Of a stretch of DNA of 64,000 nt, positions 17,852-25,898 are shown in pieces; the first letter of the stretch is position 1, and each line of letters opens with the position of its first letter. Source of the DNA: Paracoccaceae bacterium (GTDB lineage: Bacteria; Pseudomonadota; Alphaproteobacteria; Rhodobacterales; Rhodobacteraceae); contig QWDA01000011.1 in the NCBI GenBank assembly GCA_003605175.1, forward strand, positions 62,001-126,000, written 5' to 3'. Under the pieces are notes generated by a model. That model was not told where the DNA came from. It searched no databases and saw only the letters and a program-made list of their open reading frames with translations. A program made the translations under genes and the position numbers.

Positions 17852-19831
17852 ATGAACGCTCCGAACAAGCCCAGCTATGCCCATCCCCTTCCCAATCCGA
17901 ACGGAGAAGACCGCCGCGACCGGGCGGCGACCGTCCGCGCGCGCGCCGAGGCCGTGTCGCGCCGCGCCGTCGATCCGATCTCGAACGGCGAATGCGAGGC
18001 CTTCGCCTATAGCTGGCCCACGAATTTCACCAAGGGCCTGCCCCATGACGTGAAGGGCATCGTCGATGCCGACGCGTTCAAGCTCTTCGTCGAGGCGATC
18101 AACGGCCCCGATTTCGCCTTCGAGGTCCCGCTCGGGCCCGAGAACGCCCCCGGCGCGCACCGTCCCCTGGGCTATGCCGAAAAACCGAGCTCGGTGAAGG
18201 CTTTCTCGCATCCCGCCAACCCCTCGGTACGCGGCTGGGAAAGCCCGCTCGCCGGCCATGTCTACAACCTCCAGGGGCCGGATGCCGGTGCAGTCGGGAT
18301 GGCGCCCGCACCGAAGCTCGGCTCCGATGAGCTCGCCGCCGAGATGGCCGAGGTCTACGCCATGGCGCTCCTGCGCGACGTGCCCTTCACCGCCTTCGAG
18401 ACCGGCGCCGCCGACCAGGTGATCGACGCGCTGAACGCGCTCCCCTGGTTCGACGCCGCCCGCCCCGTCACCGACGCGGGCGGCGCGGCGCTCGACGGCT
18501 TCTCCGAGGCGCGACGCGCGGCCCGCTTCGTCACCACCACCGCGCTGACCCCGGGCACGCTGTTCCGCGGCTCGACCCCGGGCGCGCAGAAGGGCCCATT
18601 CATCTCGCAGTTCCTGCTCCAGGGCACCGCCGACAGGAGCGGCGGCTCGGGCCCCGAAAACGGGCTGATCCGCTATGGTGCCCAACAGATCGACCAGCGC
18701 GTCGAGGCGCATGAGCCGGGCACCGACTACATGACGAGCTGGTCCGACTGGCTCGACGTCCAGAACGGCGCCAATCTCAAGGGCACCGGCCGGTTCGGCC
18801 CCGGCCGCAAGTTCCTGACGACGCCGCGCGACATCGCGACCTATGTGCATTTCGACGAGCTCTATCAGGCCTATCTCAACACCTGCCTGATGCTGCTCGC
18901 CCTCGGCTGCCCGGCGGATTCGGGCCTGCCCGAGATGAACGCCACCGGCACCCGCGACGCCTTCGCGACCTTCGGCGGCCCGCACATCCTGACGCTGGTC
19001 ACCGAAACCGCGACACGCTCGCTCAAGGCGGTCCGGCGGCAGAAATACAATATCCACCTCCGCGCCCGTCCCGAGGCGCTGGGCGGCATCGCGACGCTTT
19101 CGAAGAACGGCCACGGCGCGGTGCTCGGCGCGGCCGCGCAATTCGCGGCGGACCACGTCAAGAAGCTCGAGGAGGCCGAGGCGAACGGTTTCTCGATCAT
19201 GGGCGAGATCGCGGCGCGGAACGGCCCGACCGGCGGCGGCGCCTACCCCTCGATCGCGGCGGGCAGGAACTACCTCCTGCCGATGGCCTTTCCCGAGGGC
19301 TCGCCGATGCACCCCTCCTACGGCGCCGGCCACGCCACCGTGGCGGGCTCCTGCACGACCATGCTCAAGGCGTTCTTCGAGCTCTACTCCGATCCGGCCG
19401 CCCGGACGCCCAAGACCCTCGCCGAGATCGGCATGACCCAGCTCATGGTGCCCACCCCGGGCGGCCACGCGCTGGTGCCCGATACCGGTGCCGAAAGCGC
19501 CGCGACCCTGACGGTGGAAGGCGAGATCGACAAGATCGCCGCCAATATCGCCATCGCGCGGAACATGGCCGGCGTGCATTACTACGCCGACTATTACGAC
19601 TCGCTCCGCATGGGCGAGCGGATCGCCATCGGCATCCTCCAGGAGCAGTTGCTCTGCTACCCGGAACCGATGTCGCTGCAGCTCACCAGCTTCGACGGCG
19701 ATGCGCTGACGATCCGGCATGATGGCAACCTCGCCGGCGCGCCGGTGGTCGAGGTGACCGACAAGAACGGCAACCCGGTCTCCGAGGATGCCTGGTTCGA
19801 ACGCCACGTCCCCGCGCTCGTGAACGCCTGA
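17852..19831 (+). CDS. Vanadium-dependent haloperoxidase
   Basis: A 659-residue member of the vanadium haloperoxidase/acid phosphatase superfamily. Vanadate-pocket motifs are all present: QKYNIHLRARPEALGG (Lys and Arg near 397-405), PSYGAGHATVAGSC (Ser, Gly, acid-base His near 488-494) and ARNMAGVHYYADY (Arg and vanadate-linked His near 570-577). The start at 17852 was chosen because AAGGGAG precedes it; an in-frame extension of 15 codons has no ribosome site. There is no signal peptide. The family oxidises halide with H2O2 to hypohalous acid, used in defence or halogenation; the halide preference cannot be told. Confidence 0.88.
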   Translation: MNAPNKPSYAHPLPNPNGEDRRDRAATVRARAEAVSRRAVDPISNGECEAFAYSWPTNFTKGLPHDVKGIVDADAFKLFVEAINGPDFAFEVPLGPENAPGAHRPLGYAEKPSSVKAFSHPANPSVRGWESPLAGHVYNLQGPDAGAVGMAPAPKLGSDELAAEMAEVYAMALLRDVPFTAFETGAADQVIDALNALPWFDAARPVTDAGGAALDGFSEARRAARFVTTTALTPGTLFRGSTPGAQKGPFISQFLLQGTADRSGGSGPENGLIRYGAQQIDQRVEAHEPGTDYMTSWSDWLDVQNGANLKGTGRFGPGRKFLTTPRDIATYVHFDELYQAYLNTCLMLLALGCPADSGLPEMNATGTRDAFATFGGPHILTLVTETATRSLKAVRRQKYNIHLRARPEALGGIATLSKNGHGAVLGAAAQFAADHVKKLEEAEANGFSIMGEIAARNGPTGGGAYPSIAAGRNYLLPMAFPEGSPMHPSYGAGHATVAGSCTTMLKAFFELYSDPAARTPKTLAEIGMTQLMVPTPGGHALVPDTGAESAATLTVEGEIDKIAANIAIARNMAGVHYYADYYDSLRMGERIAIGILQEQLLCYPEPMSLQLTSFDGDALTIRHDGNLAGAPVVEVTDKNGNPVSEDAWFERHVPALVNA

Positions 19832-19843
19832 TGCAGATCCGGC

Positions 19844-19884
19844 CCCGGGCGGTCCTTGAAACCGCCCGGGCCATCCCCTATTCT
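19844..19884 (+). promoter_or_regulatory. Hairpin plus sigma-70 promoter of the SRP RNA
   Basis: TTGAAA (19856-19861) and TATTCT (19879-19884) with an exact 17-nt spacer form a strong promoter ending 7 nt before the SRP RNA. The -35 box lies in the loop of a 9-bp inverted repeat, CCCGGGCGG at 19844-19852 against CCGCCCGGG at 19862-19870. That repeat could act as the 3' hairpin of the haloperoxidase transcript. Confidence 0.7.
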
Positions 19885-19891
19885 CCCACTC

Positions 19892-19985
19892 GAGAGGTTG
19901 GCGCGGGCAGGCGCCTCGCCAACCCGGTCAGGTCCGGAAGGAAGCAGCCGTAACGAGCCCCGCTTGGGTCGTTGTCCAGCCTCTC
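19892..19985 (+). ncRNA. ffs: Signal recognition particle RNA, small bacterial type (4.5S)
   Basis: The apical domain GGTCAGGTCCGGAAGGAAGC followed by AGCCGTAACG is the universal Ffh-binding hairpin (GGAA tetraloop and symmetric/asymmetric internal loops). The ends pair: GAGAGGTTGG at 19892-19901 with CCAGCCTCTC at 19976-19985 (one G-T pair). The size of about 94 nt matches alphaproteobacterial SRP RNA. A promoter with ideal spacing lies just upstream, and a short C-T-rich tail (ACCCTTTTC) follows. It acts with Ffh and FtsY to target membrane proteins co-translationally. Confidence 0.95.
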
Positions 19986-20073
19986 ACCCTTTTCCCGTTC
20001 TCCGTAAGGGTTAGCGCTCCGGCGCCGCGTGCTGCCAAAGGCGGGTGCCCTCGCCCGAATAGCGGCGAAGCCG

Positions 20074-20092
20074 CCGGGCGAGCGCCTGCCCG
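20074..20092 (+). repeat. Dispersed hairpin repeat, copy 1
   Basis: CCGGGCGAGCGCCTGCCCG, with identical copies at 53261-53279 and 59461-59479. The ends CGGGC and GCCCG can pair as a small hairpin. This copy lies between the SRP RNA and a convergent minus-strand gene. Confidence 0.75.
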
Positions 20093-20233
20093 TCGTCGCA
20101 CCGGAGGTGCGCCATTGAAGCAGGCACGCCCCTGGCGTGGCGGGCTGGCGCTGTGTCAACGTTTACGCGGACCTTCGAGGTCGGAGGTGGGTGGCACCAT
20201 CAAGTGCGCCGCTCAACCGTCGCGGCGCCATCC

Positions 20234-20252
20234 CTCGGGCAGGCGCCCGCCC
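20234..20252 (-). repeat. Dispersed hairpin repeat, inverted copy with one mismatch
   Basis: CGGGCAGGCGCCCGCCCGG is the reverse complement of the 19-bp element with one base changed. It faces copy 1 at 20074-20092 across 141 nt, so the two could form a long-range stem. Confidence 0.6.
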
Positions 20253-20288
20253 GGCTTGCGCACAATGGTTCGGCGAAATGACCCCGCT

Positions 20289-20591
20289 CTACCCCCGCGC
20301 CCAAAGCACCACCGCGCCCAGGGCAATCCCCAGAAGCACCGCCAGCCCCATCGGCACGCGGCTCAGCCGCCGCACCGCGCTGCCCTTCGGCCAGGCCCGG
20401 CCGATGCCCCAGACCACCGGCGCCAGCATCGCCGCAATCGCCTGCCAGCCGAGAAACGCCATCACCCGGTTCAGCCCGCGCGCGAAGCCGTCGCCCGTGG
20501 GCTCGAGCGCCCAGAACACGGCGACCGACGCGGCCCAGGCCAGCAACCAGCCCGCCCCCGCGACCATCAGCCAGAATCTGCGCGTATCCAT
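20289..20591 (-). CDS. Small membrane protein of unknown function
   Basis: A 100-residue protein with three hydrophobic segments: LMVAGAGWLLAWAASVAVFW, VMAFLGWQAIAAMLAPVVWG and MGLAVLLGIALGAVVLWA. A short arginine-rich loop precedes the last. The ATG at 20589-20591 gives a compact MDTRRFW start; a longer form would overlap the upstream gene's stop. It is the last gene after the ankyrin and DUF1330 genes. I do not recognise the family. Confidence 0.65.
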   Translation of the reverse strand: MDTRRFWLMVAGAGWLLAWAASVAVFWALEPTGDGFARGLNRVMAFLGWQAIAAMLAPVVWGIGRAWPKGSAVRRLSRVPMGLAVLLGIALGAVVLWARG

Positions 20592-20623
20592 GGCGCCAGC
20601 TTGCCCGGATTGCGCCCGGTCTG

Positions 20624-21043
20624 TCACCACCCCCGCTCGACCAGCGGCAAGAGGCGTGCATCCGCCAGCGCCGCGCTGCGATGCGCGACCGACGCCATGT
20701 AGGCCTCGTTCCCGGCATGGGCGAAGAATGCCGCGACCGAGGGCTGCCGGATCAGCATCGCCAGGTCCCAGCGTTCCGCCTCGGGGCCGATGAAGAAGGC
20801 ACCGCCATCGCCGATGAACAGGATCTCCCCGCCCGCGGCTTCCAGGTGCGGCCGCGCCTCGGCGATGTAGCGGTCGAACGCCTCCCGCCCCGAAACCGGC
20901 ACCGCCGGCGCCAGCGCGGGGGCGGCCGAATAATCGGCCACCTCCCGGAATCGCAACAGGTTCAGCATGACCACCGGACCCTCGATCCCGCGCCGAAACA
21001 GCGCCCGGCCCTGCGCCTCGGTCGGGTCGATACGCGCCGTCAT
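20624..21043 (-). CDS. DUF1330-type dimeric alpha-beta barrel protein
   Basis: A 139-residue protein with VVMLNLLRFREVADY, GREAFDRYIAEARPHLEAAGGEI and WDLAMLIRQPSVAAFFAHA. These are the strand-helix-strand blocks of the DUF1330/ABM-like family of small dimeric ferredoxin-fold proteins. Function is not established. Its ATG overlaps the stop of the ankyrin gene (ATGA), so both are co-translated. Confidence 0.78.
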   Translation of the reverse strand: MTARIDPTEAQGRALFRRGIEGPVVMLNLLRFREVADYSAAPALAPAVPVSGREAFDRYIAEARPHLEAAGGEILFIGDGGAFFIGPEAERWDLAMLIRQPSVAAFFAHAGNEAYMASVAHRSAALADARLLPLVERGW

Positions 21044-22581
21044 GCCGCGTCCCCTTGCACCACCTGCCCCGGATGCGCCGCCGCCCAGTCGGCGAGGAAG
21101 GCCGCGACCTCCGGTTCGCCGGCCCCCTCGATCACGCCGCGCGGCAGCGCGACGCCCTGGTCCAGCGCCAATTCGAGACAGGCCAGGTAGTCGCGTCCGG
21201 CGCGCTCGGGGCAGTTCTCCGACCCGTGGACGATGGTCGACAGGAGCGTCCCGCCATAGCCGTTCACATGGGACAGGTCCGGCTTCAGCGACAGGAAATA
21301 GCCCATCGCCTCGGGCAGCCCGCTCCAGCCGGCCACCTGCACCGGCGTCAGCCCCTCGGCATCCGGCGCGTCGTATTCCAGCCCGAGCGCAACCAGCCGC
21401 CGCATATGGTCGAGCTTGTCGGGCATGTGGACGATCTCGCGCAGCAGGTGGCGGTAGGCCGGCGGCAGCCGCGCGGGGTCGACATATTGCCCCGGAGAGT
21501 CCCGCCCCTCGGCCGCCGCCGCCAGAAGCGCCTCGTCCCGCGACAGCGGCAGCGCACCGTGATGCGCCTCGATGGCCCCGGCGAGTTCCCGGTTGCCGTA
21601 GACCCGGGCATAGCCCCAGGCCGTGGCCCCCGCGAATTCCCGCAACGGATCGGCCCCGGCTTCCAGAAGCAGCGAGACGACTTCGGGGCCGCACATCCGG
21701 CGCGCCGCCTGGTGCAGCGCAGGGATCACCGTGGGCGCCTCGCCGCCGACCTTCTCGCCGTTGAACTCCTCGACATCGGCCCCCGCCGCGAGCAGCATCC
21801 GGACCGCTTCGGCATCGTCGAAATCGAGCGCCCGCAACAGCGCGTTGGTGCCCCGCGGATCGGCCCCGGCCGCGAGCAGCATCCGCAGCCCCTCGTGATG
21901 GCCAAGCTCGGTCGCGTGATAGAGCGATTCGCCGTCATCGGGATTCGCGCCCCTCTCGAGCAGCCAGCGGCCGAGCGCCATGTTGTCCGCTTGCCCGATC
22001 GCCCCGTAGAGCGCCGACAGGAGATGCCCGTCGCCACCCGGCCGGGCATAGCCGTCATTCACGTCGGCCCCGTGCGCGACCAGCATCTCCGCCACGGCCA
22101 GCATGTCGGCCTCCAACTCGGGCCGGGCGTGGATCCATTTCGAGAAGGCCAGGTGCAGGATCGGCCGCCGTGGCCCCGCGAGCCGGACCGCCGCCCCGGG
22201 GTCCTCCGCCAGCACGGCCGCCACCGCCGCCCGGTCGTAAAGCGCGCATTGCAGGCCGAAATGGCCCTCCGCGAGGTGGGGCGTGTCGGCCAGGAGCCGC
22301 TCGGCCCGCCGGATCTGCCCATGCGCCAGCGCGATCTTCAGCCGCTGGAGCTTCGCGGCCCGGTCGAGCCCGATCGTCTCCTCGGCCCAGGCCAGGCGCG
22401 GCCAGCTCTCGAAGCCGTTCTCCCGCGCGATGACCTGCAGGAAATCGGCATGCCTGAGCGGTCTGCCATCCGCCCGCGGCGGATGCGCCTCGACCCGGCG
22501 CAGCGCCTCGCGGTCGCGCGCCTCGTAGGCTTTCTTCAGCGCCTTGGCGTCACGGCGCAATTGATCCATGGATTTCGGCAT
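21040..22581 (-). CDS. Ankyrin-repeat protein
   Basis: A 513-residue soluble protein. The first 70 residues form a basic helical lead (MDQLRRDAKALKKAYEARDREALRRVEAH). Ankyrin-type repeats follow: MLVAHGADVNDG, WLLERGANPDDGESLYHATELGHHEG, MLLAAGADPRGTNALLRALDFDD, MLLAAGADVEEF and LLLEAGADPLREF. A later part (YDAPDAEGLTPVQVAGWSGLPEAM) contains degenerate repeats. There is no signal peptide. GAGGAG precedes the ATG at 22579-22581. It probably mediates protein binding; the partner is unknown. Confidence 0.82.
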   Translation of the reverse strand: MPKSMDQLRRDAKALKKAYEARDREALRRVEAHPPRADGRPLRHADFLQVIARENGFESWPRLAWAEETIGLDRAAKLQRLKIALAHGQIRRAERLLADTPHLAEGHFGLQCALYDRAAVAAVLAEDPGAAVRLAGPRRPILHLAFSKWIHARPELEADMLAVAEMLVAHGADVNDGYARPGGDGHLLSALYGAIGQADNMALGRWLLERGANPDDGESLYHATELGHHEGLRMLLAAGADPRGTNALLRALDFDDAEAVRMLLAAGADVEEFNGEKVGGEAPTVIPALHQAARRMCGPEVVSLLLEAGADPLREFAGATAWGYARVYGNRELAGAIEAHHGALPLSRDEALLAAAAEGRDSPGQYVDPARLPPAYRHLLREIVHMPDKLDHMRRLVALGLEYDAPDAEGLTPVQVAGWSGLPEAMGYFLSLKPDLSHVNGYGGTLLSTIVHGSENCPERAGRDYLACLELALDQGVALPRGVIEGAGEPEVAAFLADWAAAHPGQVVQGDAA

Positions 22582-22762
22582 CGGGGCTCCTCGACATATC
22601 GCCCGGCGGTCCGCTCGATCGGGCATGAGAAACACCGACAACATGTCGTGTCTGTTATCTGAGGGGCGCCGATGACGGCTTTCCGCGGACCCGGATGCCG
22701 CCCCTGGCGGCAGAGACATCCTAGCCGCACCGGCGGCCCGGAGCAACCGCCCAGGCCCGCCG

Positions 22763-23614
22763 TCAGCCCGCCTGTGCCGTCAGCACCGTCCGCGTCGGGA
22801 ACGGGATCTCGATCCCGGCGGCGTCCAGCGCCTCCTTCACCTTGCGGGTCATGTCGGTCTTGAAGGCCCAGAAATCGCCGCTGTCGCACCAGACCCGCAC
22901 CGTGAAATCCACCGAGAAATCGCCCAGGTTGGTCACCTGGATGAACGGCGCCGGATCTGCCTTCGCGCGCGGATCGGCGGTGATCGTCGAGAGGATCACC
23001 TCCTCGGCCCGCGCCAGGTTCGCGCCGTAGCTCACCCCGAACACCCATTCCACCCGCCGCACCGGATAGGCCGAGTAGTTGACGATGGTGTTGCCCCAGA
23101 CATTGGCGTTCGGGATGATGATCTGCACGTTCGACACTTCGGCGAGCTCGGTGAAGTTCAGCGTGATCTCCTTCACCGTGCCGGTCTGCCCGTCGATCAC
23201 CACGAAATCACCGACCTTGATGGGCCGGAACATCACGATCATCACGCCCGCCGCCACATTCGACAGCGTGCCCTGCAGCGCGAGGCCGATGGCGAGGCCG
23301 GCGGCGCCGATGACCGCGACGAAGGAGGTCGTCCGCACCCCGAACGTGTTCAGCACGAACAGGAAGGCGAAGGCCAGGATCGCGTAGCGCACGAGATTGC
23401 CGAGGAACGAGAACAGCGTCACGTCGAGATGCCGGTTGCGCCCGCCCAGCGCGCGGATCCGCCGGCTGATCCAGCCGCCCAGCACGAAGCCCAGAACGAT
23501 GATCGCGATGGCCGTCAATACGCTCCCGGCAAGGCTCAGGACCAGTTCCAGCGACATCAGGTCGGCCAGCGAGGTGCCGAACACCTTGTAGTTCACGATC
23601 TCGTCGAGCGTCAT
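22763..23614 (-). CDS. mscS: Small-conductance mechanosensitive channel (MscS family)
   Basis: A 283-residue channel with three membrane segments in the first 130 residues. The pore helix is VAVIGAAGLAIGLALQGTLSNVAAGVMIVMFRPIKVGDFV, the glycine/alanine-packed TM3 with the conserved turn into the beta domain. The cytoplasmic domain contains VKEITLNFTEL and IIIPNANVWGNTIVNYS. It releases solutes on hypo-osmotic shock. It is the last gene of a five-gene minus-strand operon and overlaps phhB by ATGA. Confidence 0.93.
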   Translation of the reverse strand: MTLDEIVNYKVFGTSLADLMSLELVLSLAGSVLTAIAIIVLGFVLGGWISRRIRALGGRNRHLDVTLFSFLGNLVRYAILAFAFLFVLNTFGVRTTSFVAVIGAAGLAIGLALQGTLSNVAAGVMIVMFRPIKVGDFVVIDGQTGTVKEITLNFTELAEVSNVQIIIPNANVWGNTIVNYSAYPVRRVEWVFGVSYGANLARAEEVILSTITADPRAKADPAPFIQVTNLGDFSVDFTVRVWCDSGDFWAFKTDMTRKVKEALDAAGIEIPFPTRTVLTAQAG

Positions 23615-23904
23615 GCCAGCGCGTCCATCCGTTTCGCCAGCTTCACGTCCAGCTCGGTCAGCCCGTCCGCGTCATGGGTCGAAAGCAGCACCTCGACCGT
23701 CTTGTAGACATTCGACCATTCCGGGTGGTGGTTCAGCTTCTCGGCATGAAGCGCCACCTGGGTCATCCAGCCGAAGGCCTGCACGAAGTTCCTGAACATG
23801 AAGGTCTTCCGGATCGCGTCCCGCTCGGCGTCCATCGCCCAGCCGGTTGCGAAAAGCGGTTCCAGAAGCTCCGCCCGCCGGGCGGCGTCGAGTGTCTCGG
23901 TCAT
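23611..23904 (-). CDS. phhB: Pterin-4a-carbinolamine dehydratase
   Basis: A 97-residue protein with RKTFMFRNFVQAFGWMTQVALHAEKLNHHPEWSNVYKTVEVLLSTHDADGLTELD. This is the complete PCD signature with the His-His-Pro-x-Trp active site. It dehydrates 4a-hydroxytetrahydropterin, recycling the cofactor of aromatic hydroxylases. No phenylalanine hydroxylase lies nearby. It is coupled to its neighbours by ATGA overlaps on both sides. Confidence 0.93.
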   Translation of the reverse strand: MTETLDAARRAELLEPLFATGWAMDAERDAIRKTFMFRNFVQAFGWMTQVALHAEKLNHHPEWSNVYKTVEVLLSTHDADGLTELDVKLAKRMDALA

Positions 23905-25088
23905 GGCCTGTCCTCCGTTCCGGTTCGCCTGAACGGGCCGTAGCTCGTCAGGATCTCCATTTCCTCGTCCACGGCCGAACGTTCGGCCCTCAGAAACTGC
24001 TCCACCGCCCTGCGGAACCCCGCATCGGCGATCCAGTGCAGCGAATGCGTCGGCGCCGGCATGTAGCCGCGCGCCAGCTTGTGCTCGCCCTGCGCCCCCG
24101 CCTCGACCCGCTTCAATCCATGCGCGATGGCATGGTCGATGGCGCGATAGTAGCACGCCTCGAAATGCAGGCAGGGATGATCTTCGATGGCGCCCCAGTA
24201 GCGCCCGTAAAGCACCTCGCGGCCGAGGAAGTTCAAGGCCCCCGCCACCGGGCGCCCCTCCCGCATGGCGAGGATCAGCAGCACGTCGTCGCGCATCGTC
24301 TCGTGCACCCGGTCGAAGAAGTCCCGCGTGAGATAGGGATGGCCCCATTTCCGCGCCCCGGTATCCTGGTAGAACCGCCAGAACGCGTCCCAATGCGCCG
24401 GCACGATCTCTTCGCCAGTCAGCGCGACGATCTCGCCGCCGAACGCCTGCGCCGTGGCCCGCTCCTTGCGGATGTTCTTGCGCTTCCGTGACGAGAGCCC
24501 GGCGAGGAAGGCATCGAAATCCGCGTAGCCCGCATTCTCCCAGTGAAACTGCTGCGTGACCCGGTGCAGAAGCCCCAGTGCGCGCCCCGCCTCGGCCTCG
24601 GCTTCGGTGCAGAAGGTGACATGGACCGAGGATATCCCGTGCCGGTCCGCGATCCGCACCGCGCCCTCCACCAGCGCCGCCTGCGCCAGCGCCTCGAAGC
24701 CGGGTCGCGCCAAGAAGCGCCGCCCGGTGGCGGGCGTGAACGGCACCGAGATCTGCAGCTTCGGATAGTAGCGCCCGCCCGCGTTCTCGTAGGCATGGGC
24801 CCAGCTATGGTCGAAGATGTACTCGCCCTGACTGTGCCCCTTGGCATAGAGCGGCGCCGCGCCGATCACCTCGCCCCCGGCGCGGACCGCGAGGTATTGC
24901 GGCTGCCAGCCGGTGCCCGGCCCGACCGATCCGGACGCTTCCAGCGCGCGCAGGAACCGGTGTGTGGTGAACGGATCGAAGGGCCGCCCGCCATCGGCCG
25001 CCTCCGGGCAGGCACAGGCATCCCAGGCGCCGGCGTCGATCTGCGCCAGCGACCCCAGGGTTTCGATCTCGATCTCGGTTTCCGTCAT
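23901..25088 (-). CDS. GNAT/FemAB-like peptidogalycan-type acyltransferase
   Basis: A 395-residue protein with the double-GNAT layout of the FemAB-like family (formerly DUF482). Markers are PFTTHRFLRALEASGSVGPGTGW, HSWAHAYENAGGRYYPKLQISVPFTPATGRR, SSRKRKNIRKERATA, and LHFEACYYRAIDHAIAHGLKRVEAGAQGEHKLARGYMP. The family probably transfers an acyl or aminoacyl group, but the substrate is not established. The ATG at 25086-25088 was taken because AAGGG lies just upstream; a GTG 18 nt earlier is possible. It overlaps phhB by ATGA. Confidence 0.82.
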   Translation of the reverse strand: MTETEIEIETLGSLAQIDAGAWDACACPEAADGGRPFDPFTTHRFLRALEASGSVGPGTGWQPQYLAVRAGGEVIGAAPLYAKGHSQGEYIFDHSWAHAYENAGGRYYPKLQISVPFTPATGRRFLARPGFEALAQAALVEGAVRIADRHGISSVHVTFCTEAEAEAGRALGLLHRVTQQFHWENAGYADFDAFLAGLSSRKRKNIRKERATAQAFGGEIVALTGEEIVPAHWDAFWRFYQDTGARKWGHPYLTRDFFDRVHETMRDDVLLILAMREGRPVAGALNFLGREVLYGRYWGAIEDHPCLHFEACYYRAIDHAIAHGLKRVEAGAQGEHKLARGYMPAPTHSLHWIADAGFRRAVEQFLRAERSAVDEEMEILTSYGPFRRTGTEDRP

Positions 25089-25136
25089 CAGGCCCTTGTC
25101 CGCCACGTCCCTTACCTGGGTCGAGCCCTCGCCGGG

Positions 25137-25898
25137 TCAAGCCGGCGCCAAAGCCGCCTCGTAGCCCTCGAAGGTCACGTTATGGGCAACCGCCCGCGCC
25201 GCCGCCTCCTCTTCGGGCGACCGCACCGTCCAGCACAGCACCGCCGCCCCCGCCGCCTTCAGCTCCGCGATCCGCTTCATCCCGAGCTGCCGGCGGTTGT
25301 GGCTCACGAAAGTCGCGCCGCAGCCCTCGAAATCGGCGATCGCCGTCAGCCGCTCCCGCACCGCGCGTGGCGCGGACCACTCGTCCTCGGCCACGAAATC
25401 CTCGGTGGTCAGCCCGCGCGGCACCTCGGGGCAGAGCCCCCGCATCCGGTAGACGCTCGCGGGGTTGAACGACATCACCGCCACCGGCCCCGGCGCAGCC
25501 CGCACCGCCCGCGCCACCGCCGCCTCGAGCCGCCCGTCGATGTCGCCCAGGCACCCGCTCTGGTCCTTGATCTCCACCAGCACCGGCACCCGGCCCGCGA
25601 CCGCCGCCAAGACCGCGTCCAGCGGTGCCATCCGCCCGCCGCCGCGCAGGGGCAGCGCCACCAGATCGGCCAGCGCGCGGTCCCGGACGAGGCCCTCCGC
25701 CCCGGTCATCCGCGCAAGCCCCTCGTCATGGAACACCAGCGCCGCACCATCGGCGGTGAGCTGCACGTCGAGCTCGATGCCGTAGCCCGCCGCTGCCGCC
25801 GCCTCGAAGGCCTCGACGCTGTTCTCCGGCCGCCCGGGCCCATGCAGGCCGCGATGCGCGAGGGGCGGGCCCAGAAAGGCGGCCGGAAGCGGGATCAT
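25137..25898 (-). CDS. Glycerophosphodiester phosphodiesterase
   Basis: A 253-residue TIM-barrel enzyme. LAHRGLHGPGRPENSVEAF carries the catalytic His and the metal-binding Glu/Asn. YGIELDVQLTADGAALVFHDEGLARMTG holds the E-x-D metal pair and second His, and VLVEIKDQ the later acidic site. There is no signal peptide, so it is probably cytoplasmic. It splits glycerophosphodiesters into glycerol-3-phosphate and an alcohol. The start overlaps the RidA stop. Confidence 0.92.
   Translation of the reverse strand: MIPLPAAFLGPPLAHRGLHGPGRPENSVEAFEAAAAAGYGIELDVQLTADGAALVFHDEGLARMTGAEGLVRDRALADLVALPLRGGGRMAPLDAVLAAVAGRVPVLVEIKDQSGCLGDIDGRLEAAVARAVRAAPGPVAVMSFNPASVYRMRGLCPEVPRGLTTEDFVAEDEWSAPRAVRERLTAIADFEGCGATFVSHNRRQLGMKRIAELKAAGAAVLCWTVRSPEEEAAARAVAHNVTFEGYEAALAPA

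Larger units (their letters stand above)
19986..20288. other. Gene-free stretch after the SRP RNA
   Basis: This 303-nt stretch lies between the SRP RNA and the 3' end of a minus-strand gene. It holds two inverted copies of the dispersed 19-bp repeat (20074-20092 and 20234-20252). Otherwise it is moderately GC-rich DNA in which no credible gene, Shine-Dalgarno sequence or RNA fold was recognised. Confidence 0.6.

Noticed and set aside
17780-19807. Long open frame antisense to the haloperoxidase
   Set aside because: Same GC-skew artefact; the plus strand carries the complete vanadate-binding motifs.
20115-20793. Overlapping open frames downstream of the SRP RNA
   Set aside because: No recognisable protein; they cross the real minus-strand membrane-protein and DUF1330 genes.
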